Positions 57,155-64,000 of a DNA stretch of 64,000 nucleotides are shown here, piece after piece; the first letter of the stretch is position 1, and every line of letters starts with the position of its first letter. The stretch spans positions 53,162,593-53,226,592 of the forward strand of contig OX419759.1 in the NCBI GenBank assembly GCA_948567375.1. Reading direction: 5' to 3'. Source of the DNA: Lunularia cruciata. Its lineage: Eukaryota; Streptophyta; Marchantiopsida; Lunulariales; Lunulariaceae. The notes below the pieces were generated by a model that was given only the letters and a program-made list of their open reading frames with translations, made no database searches and had not been told where the DNA came from. The position numbers were made by a program, and so were the translations under genes.

Positions 57155-58131
57155 TCCAAGTAAGTAATCCAAGGGTGGAGCTTGCTGACACATCACCTAT
57201 CTATGTGGTGGAGCTTTGTTGGAGGAGATACCCTTTGTCTACATAATAAAGAGAAGTTGCTCCTTCGGGGCTTGGAATATTGAGTGTGAAATCTGTATTT
57301 TCTCTCTTTTCTTGTCCTCAAAGTATTACACTCTGCCAACCTATCCCATGCAGCTCATGTGGCATTTATAGCTTGGAATTGACCAATTATTGCTTGGAAT
57401 TGAAACTCTTGAATTCTACACACTTCAAGATTAGTGCAACAATTTGTCATTCAACTAGTTCCACTCGTAATCTCCACCATAGCTTTGCTACTCCATCAAA
57501 TTGGCTAGAAGCCAAGAGAATTTGTTTTTGTTCATCTTGCAGATTGGTAGCTTCAAAAAAATGTTCACAATCAAATGCAATTCTCCACTATACTTGGGAG
57601 ATTGTTGCCTTTAAATACCTTGGGTTTAGGAAATAGGATTTGATCTTCTCCTTCTTGAATTGGTACTCTCTCTATGTGCTCTTTTTTTCAAAGATCTTGT
57701 TCATCTAACAATCCTCCCTTCCCTAACCCTAGTGATTTTGAGATTCCTATGGAAGATTCCCTAAAAGATTCCTATTGGTCAAAGCATGTTTGACCAACCA
57801 GATAGGATCAAGACTAACATGTCACCCATCCAAGTAGGTAATCCAAGGGTAGAGCTTGCAGACACATCACCTATCTATGTGGTGGAGCTTTGTTGGAGGA
57901 GATCTCTTTTGTCTACATAATAAAGAGAAGGTGCTACTTTGGGACGATGGATGATTGAGTGAGAAATCTATATTTTCTCTCTTTTCTTGTCCTTAGAGTA
58001 GTACACTCTGCCAACCTATCCAGTGTAGCTCGTGTGGCATTTATAGCTTGCAATTGACCGATTATTGCACTCTTGAATTCTACACACGTCAAGATTGGTG
58101 CAACAATTTGTCATTCAACTAGCTCCACTCG
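57155..58131. repeat. Chimeric tandem array, right part
   Basis: Rest of unit 1 (A LTR end 57155..57330, B gag fragment 57331..57720) and unit 2 (partial A LTR 57721..57999, B gag fragment 58000..58131). Junctions ATTACA|CTCTGCCAACC and TCTAACAATCC...TGATTTTGAG are the same as in the left part, so the units arose by tandem duplication of about 650-680 bp. Confidence 0.8.
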
Positions 58132-59035
58132 TGTAAAGACCAAGGAGAGAAATAGGAGAATGGAAACTCACATTGGGACACTTGAATGCGGGAAAAATCT
58201 GAATGCCTAGCATGAGCTTCGGCTTTGGTATTTATAGGTAACATACAAGGCCCTTGAGAAGCTTCTCAAGAAGCTTCCTTGAGCCGCTTTCTTAGAGTGC
58301 AAGCCAAGTTAACTAAGAAGTTTCTCAAGAAGCTTCCTTCTAGAAGATGCCTACTTGGCATGCGAGCTAAGCTAGTTAGAAGCTTCTAGAAGCTTCCTTC
58401 TACAAGCTACTTGCTTGGAGTGCAAGTTAACAAGTCAAGAAGCTTCCCAAGAAGCTTCCTAGATGCTTTTGGACAATTCTAGGCTAATTTGGCTTATTCT
58501 CTACTTTGTTAGCCTTACTAACTATGTTGCTAAACTCCCTACTATTACATATTCTCCTACCGCTAGTTGGTGACGTCCTCGTTGCCATTGAAGCATCAAA
58601 CTCCTAGATGGTTGTATGTGCAATTTGGAGGTGAGAAAGAGGTTCCCAAGTGGCATCATGAAGGGGATACCCTTTCCAAAGGACCTTGTACTCTGTATGT
58701 TGGCAGTGTCCTTGGTGGATATGGCAACATGCAAGGATACAATCAACTTTGTACTCCTCATGATCATTGATAGGGATAAGGAGAGGAGGTTGGACACGAG
58801 AGGAGAAAGAAGAGGGATTAGGAACAAAGGGTTTCAACTTAGAAACATGAAAGACAAGATGGATGTGCATATGACAAGGCAAGGCAAGTCAATAAGCAAC
58901 AGGAGAGACAATTTGGGTGACATCAAAAGGTCCTATCTAATTAGGGGCAAGTTAACAAACTTGGGTATCAAGTGGGAGGGTTAGATTACTAAAGGATAAC
59001 ATAACTTTATCACCAACTTCAAAGGTGATGATCAT
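58132..59035 (-). mobile_element. B4: 3' end of a family-B element
   Basis: LTR 58132..58549 (minus) and about 490 bp of interior up to the integrase end/chromodomain region (MHIHLVFHVSKLKPF context). It meets the plus-strand piece B5 at about 59036..59046, forming an inverted pair. Confidence 0.8.
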
Positions 59036-59045
59036 GATGTTTTTG

Positions 59046-61769
59046 ACAAATTCCTATTGATAGAGAGGATGTGTGAGAAGTCCTAAGACGACTACGACAA
59101 TGGAAATTTTATTGCAAGAAGTCAAAATGTGCCTTTTGGCAGAAGGAGGTTACCTTCTTGGGTAATAAGATCTCATCAGAGGGGATCAAGATGGAAGAAG
59201 ATAATATCGAGGCCATTACTGATTGGCCTACCCCAAAGGATGCTACAAAAGTATGGGCATTCAATGGATTGGCCCATTTTTTTGACCGTTCATCCACTAT
59301 TATGCTCATGTGGCTGCACCATTGACTGACCTCTTGAGAAAGAACTCAAGCTTCCAATGGACCACCAAGCATGAGAAAGCATTCCAAAGGTTAAAGCATA
59401 TGGTGTTTTCAAGACCCATTCTTCAACCATATGATCCTCAACTACCTTGTGTGGTTGATTTTGATGCTTCTAACTTTGCAATTGGAGCTATGTTGCAACA
59501 AGAATCCCCAGATGGACTACATCCTATTGCCTTTGTGTCTCACTGACTAAATACAGTTGAAAGAAATTGCTCTGCTCAAGATTGGGAACAACTTGCAATG
59601 GTATATGCCACCAAGGTATGGGGGCATTATCTCTTGGGGAAACAAGTGATCATGCAAATTAATCACAAGCCATTGTTGCAGACCCTACACTTGGAGCACA
59701 TGAAGAGTTGACATTATCGATGCAAAGAGCAACTCTAATTATTTGACATCAAACTTGAGTACAAACCAGGTAGGTTCCACCTCATCCCTTATGCTCTATC
59801 ATGAAGACCTGATTTGAAGGCTCTTCTGCTCATCACGGCGGCAATTACAACGGTGTCAATTGACCCCAAGGTCCATAACAAGTTTTGAACATCTCTACAA
59901 CAAGATCCCTTCTTCCAATTGGTACATGGTTGTTTGACAGCATGTGATAAGGAGTGTAACACCTTCTTCTTCAAGGAAGGCCTTCTATTCCATATGGACC
60001 AGATCTATGTTCCAGCCAAAGGTGATCTTCGACTTGTGTGCCTTCAAGAAGCCCATGATTTACCAATAGCTGGTCACATGGGAGTGGACAAGACCTTGGG
60101 CACCCTCCAATGCCAATGGTGGTGGCCCAACATGACATGAGATGTTTGGGACTTTGTCCGATTGTGTGAGAGTTTTCAAAGTAACAAGGTCAGTAACCAA
60201 AAGCCGAGTGGACTCCTTCAACCACTTCACATTCTAGCTACTCGTTGGGAACATGTGAGCTTAGATCTCATCACCTCCTTACCCAAGACACAACAAGGTC
60301 ACACAACAATTGTGGTGTTTGTGGATAAGCTTAGTAAGCAAATCCATTTGGCACCAACGGTTGATACTGTGGATGCTCTAACCTTGGCGCAACTCTACTT
60401 CAATAATGTCTTTAAACATCATGGGATGCCACGTGTACTCATCTCCAATTGTTATCCTCACTTCACCGGAAATTTTTAGCAAGCACTCTTCCAGCTACTT
60501 GTCACCAAGCTTGTTATCATCCACAAACTAATGGATAAATTGAACGTGCAAATCAAACCTTGGAAAATATGCTTCGTGCCTTTGTCAACATTCACCATAC
60601 CAATTTGGATGAATGTCTTGCAATTACGGAGTTTACATACAATAATTCTAAATAAGCAAGCACCTGATTCTCTCCTTTCTTTCTCAATTTTGGCCAAGAT
60701 CTATGTATCCCAGATTCTCTTCTTGCTCCTCCTCCATCTCAAGTCTCCCATACTTCAACCTTCTTGACCACCATCTCCAAATCTCTCCAACAAGCCAAAT
60801 CTCACCTCCTTGTTGCTTAGAATCATCAAAAACAATATGCGGACCATCATTGTTGTGATCTCACTTTTGAAGTTGGGGATAAAGTTATGTTAACCTCTAG
60901 TAATCTACCCCCCCCCCCACTTGATACCCAAGTTTGTAAACTTGCCCCTAATTGGATAGGACCTTTTGATGTCACCCATATTGTCTCTCTTGTTGCTTAT
61001 CGACTTGCTTTGCCTTCTCATATGCAAACCTATCCTGTCTTTTGTATTTCCAAGTTGAAACCCTTTGTTCATAATCCCTCTTCTTTCTCCTCTTGAGTCC
61101 AACCTACTCCTCCTCCAATCCCTATCAATGATCATGAGGAGTACAAAGTTGATCGTATCCTTGCACGTCGCCACATCCAACGAGGACACCACAAACATAC
61201 AGAGTACAAGGTCCTTTGGAAAGGGTATCCCCTTCATGATGCCACATGGGAACCTCTTTCTCATCTCCAAAATGCACAAACGGCCATCCAAGAGTTTAAA
61301 GTTTGAATGGCAACGAGGACGTCACCAACTAGCGATGGGGGAATATGTAACAATATGGATTTTAGCAACGTAGCTAGCAAGGCTAACAAAGTAGAGAATA
61401 AAAGAAATAGCCTAGAATATTCCAAAAGTATCTAGGAAGCTTCTTGGGAAGCTTCACGACTAGTTAACTTGCATCCCAAGCGGATAGCTTCTAGAAGGAA
61501 GCCTCTAGAAGCTTCTAACTAGCTTAGCTTGCACACCAAGTAGGTGACTTCAAGAAGGAACCTTCTTGAGAAGCTTCCTAGTTAACTTGGCTTGCACTCT
61601 AAGAAAGCGGCTCAAGGAAACTTCTTGAGAAGCTTCTCAAGGGCCTTGTATGCTACCTGTAAATACCAAAGACGAAGCTCATGCTAGGCATTTGGAATTT
61701 TCCCTCATTCAAGTGTCCCAATGTGAGTTTCCATTCTCCTAATTCTCTCCTCGGATTTGGTCTTTTACA
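59046..61769 (+). mobile_element. B5: 3' half of a family-B element
   Basis: Begins inside RT ([12 protein letters not shown]-type antisense overlap; in frame [15 protein letters not shown]), then RNase H (about 59330..59800), integrase (about 59919..60500), chromodomain (about 61110..61310) and LTR 61346..61769 (424 bp). Broken. Its LTR and that of B4 point outward. Confidence 0.82.
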
Positions 61770-62095
61770 TCTAACAATTGAGTAAGGTGCTCAATTTGTT
61801 GTTGCATAGCAAGGATAACATCGAGCATTGTCGCCATGGTTGTTACTCCTAATCTATCTAATTTATTAACACATAGAAGCATCATGTCCACCATTCTCCA
61901 TAAGTTACAATTGGAAGCACCAAGAGTTCCTTAGATATGGTGATCACATGCAAAAAATCTTATCCAAAGTGTGAGATGATGAATTGTGTAAAATGATGCT
62001 TGGGTAGCATTTGGATACAGAAATCCCAATGGTTTGGCAGAAGTGGATTTGGTGATCCATAAATACCATCCACTCCATTCTTGCGATGATACCAA
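61770..62095 (-). pseudogene. B2 gag start, leader and primer site
   Basis: Minus-strand match to B1 16230..16569: gag start near 61838, leader region about 61880..62070 and primer site 62085..62095. It ties the right end of the nest to B2. Confidence 0.8.
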
Positions 62096-62547
62096 TGTAA
62101 AAGACTGAGCCCGAGGAGAGAAATAGTAGAATGGAAATTCACATTGGGACACTTGAATGTGGGAAAACTCTAAATACCTAGCATAAGCTTTGGCTTTGGT
62201 ATTTATGGATAGCAAACAAAGCCCTTGAGAAGCTTCTCAAGAAGTTTCCTTGATTTGATTTCTTAGAGTGCAAGCCAAGTTAACCAGGAAGCTTCTCAAG
62301 AAACTTCCATCTAGAAGTTGCCTACTTGGCATGCAAGCTAAGCTAGTTAGAAGCTTCTAGAAGCTTCTAGAAATTTCCTTCTATAAACTATCTGCTTGGG
62401 GTGCATGTTAAGCTAGTCGGGAAGCTCTCCAAGAAGCTTCCTAGATGCTTATGGAACTAGATGCTTCTATAATATTCTGAGCTAATTTGGCTTATTTTCT
62501 ACTTCATTAACCTTACTAACTATGTTGCTAAACTACATATTGTTACA
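62096..62547 (-). repeat. B2 5' LTR
   Basis: 452 bp, followed by AGCCT at 62548..62552, the right copy of the B2 target duplication. GAAGCTTC clusters are partly kept. Confidence 0.9.
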
Positions 62548-62552
62548 AGCCT

Positions 62553-64000
62553 ACTAGCTATAGCTCGGTAGTCAAATGGTCAAAGGCCTACCTAATCTGA
62601 TCTACAAGGCCCACAATGTGTGTATCATTTCCCAAGGAGTGAAATACACAACCTAGCATGGCCAAAGTAGTAAATAGGAGAGCTCTAAAGTGCACCATGG
62701 AAAATAAGGGTCCTCCTAAAGGAACTCCCTGACTTGGTACCAACAACTAACTCCAAGATGGTGACTCCCTCTTGTAACACCTGTGCTAATAGTAAGGAAA
62801 GCAAGAGAACCATAAAAAGACCACACAAAAAGAATAAGACTCGCCAAGGATCCATCAGCCTCCCTAAGCTCTCTAAAGATGGATCCCTATGAGACGCTAT
62901 TAAAAGTGTTTTGAAGATCCACTTGTAGGATGACCCAATCCGGGGATATCTAGGAGTGTCATAATGCCTAAAAATATAGCATCATATTCTCCAAGTGTAG
63001 CTACTCCAAATTGATGTGACTAAGGTGCTATCAAAAGTGAGAATGATGCTAAAAGACAATGGTATGACTAACCCAACACAAAAATTTCTCTCCAATATCA
63101 ATCATTCTAATGCCTCCCTTATCCTTCTCCAATGTTAGAATTCAACTAGTACATATCACCCAACTAATAGCTATAGGAATGCCTCCTCTTGCTACTATTG
63201 TAACCACTTGAAACAACTCGGTAAAACCACTAGAAAGATCATATGCCTAAAAGTAATCTCTAAGGTGTTCATAAACCATCCTTGACAAACCTCTTGTGGA
63301 AAGGTGAGGAGTAGTGCACAATGCTTGTGCAAAAGTGACCTATGAAGACATAAAGGCTTCTTAGGTTGATAATCTAAGACCTCTCGTGGTAGTCCCTCTA
63401 CTGCCATAGGATGTAGTGAGCGTAGGGAAGAGATAATCTCATCAATAGGACTAGCCATAGAAAAAGAGTGTAGTGCTTTTGTTGCTCTACTAAACTCTCC
63501 CTCCTAAGCCAATGTCCTACACCGTCATAATCGAGTGGACTCTGTGGTATCTTGTGGCGACACTTGTCTCCTAAAACATGTAGCCCTGAGAGACTCCTCT
63601 TGAAGGGCCGCCCAAATCCCCTACTCAAAATTGATGAAATATAGCAGCCACCTCTATATGCCTTGCACGTCTCCTTCTAGCATAAAGAAGACACCATCAA
63701 GGGAATAAGAGGAAGAGGAACCATGCTAACTCGTCCAAGGGATCACGTGCCAAATGATCAAGTGATAGGCAAAAAGCCTATCTAGCCTCATCATGGAGTG
63801 TGTGGGGTAACCTATAGAATAGATGTGGACATGGAAAAATAGTCTCAAATCAACCCAAAATGCAACACACCTGAGAAGCTAACCACTTTCACGACTCGAT
63901 CGATATTCCTGGAAGGTCAACAAAGGGATAGAAGAAGTGTATGTAATCCCAAGTGTCAGAACTGTTGATTTGGTCGCTCACCTCACATGAACATCCCAAG
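62553..64000 (-). mobile_element. LINE L2, 5' piece
   Basis: Continuation of L2 beyond B2, running off the window. It encodes the RT (motif A region VDLQNTFNSVS near 62890..62925 in minus orientation; the QFGVATLG-like block near 63000) and the segment upstream, up to the region matching L1 3900..4148. Stops include a TGA shared with L1 (context S-stop-x-L-x-x-EKD near 63135) and others that are private to this copy. Confidence 0.75.

Larger units (their letters stand above)
22178..62547 (-). mobile_element. Ty3/gypsy B2, host of the 40-kb nest
   Basis: A family-B element whose ends are 40 kb apart because of later insertions. Left end: 3' LTR 22178..22591 plus the chromodomain-side interior to 23188. 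Right end: gag-side interior 61770..62095, with primer site and leader, plus 5' LTR 62096..62547. AGCCT occurs on both sides (22173..22177, 62548..62552), and the LINE sequence on the two sides joins without loss, which proves one insertion. LTRs differ by roughly 11% in the first 150 bases, so it is old. Badly broken and partly rearranged. Confidence 0.88.

Noticed and set aside
62553-64000. A third, independent LINE copy at the right end
   Set aside because: The sequence joins exactly to the left L2 piece across the B2 target duplication AGCCT, so it is the same copy.

Overview
The window looks like a repeat-dominated stretch of a land-plant nuclear genome. Evidence: an intact intronless dirigent-like gene (1397..1903), Ty3/gypsy elements with chromodomains and an initiator-Met tRNA primer site, and plant-type promoter motifs in the LTRs. 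A bryophyte or fern seems plausible from the kinds of element present, but I cannot fix the species. No RNA gene, CRISPR array or bacterial gene is supported.

Layout. 1..3740 holds the only convincing host gene plus gene-free flanks with small repeats. From about 3774 to the end everything is transposable-element DNA. Two copies of one non-LTR element (LINE L1 on +, L2 on -) lie tail to tail around 19949..20529. This LINE has an N-terminal C2H2 finger, a reverse transcriptase, a CCHC finger and a restriction-like endonuclease signature, which is the R2-type layout and not the usual plant L1/RTE layout. LINE L1 is split by gypsy element A1 (4149..17099, target duplication ACGAG). A1 itself carries a solo LTR of family C (7125..7812) and a complete family-B element, B1 (11340..16992, duplication GAGAT).

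LINE L2 is split by a 40-kb block. B2 (22178..62547, duplication AGCCT) contains A2 (23189..50330), which contains A3 (24934..44541, GGTAG), which contains B3 (27635..40613, ATTAC), which contains C1 (32350..39687, GACC). B2 also holds two solo B LTRs inside A2, a tandem array of chimeric A-LTR/B-gag units, element A4 (50825..57154, TCCAA) inside that array, and an inverted pair of B-element ends (58132..61769). LTR divergence counted by eye falls from over 10% (B2, A2) through about 5.5% (A3) and 4% (B3) to about 2.5% (C1), in step with the nesting order.

Three gypsy families are present. A: LTR about 740 bp, chromodomain. B: LTR about 425 bp, chromodomain. C: LTR about 690 bp, no chromodomain seen, 4-bp target duplication. 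Most interesting: (i) family-B LTRs carry dense perfect heat-shock elements upstream of a TATA box, suggesting a heat-inducible gypsy family; (ii) all three families carry a small related reading frame between the primer-binding site and gag, doubled in family A; (iii) the R2-like LINE. All retroelements here are treated as fossils; most copies are broken several times, B1 being the best preserved.
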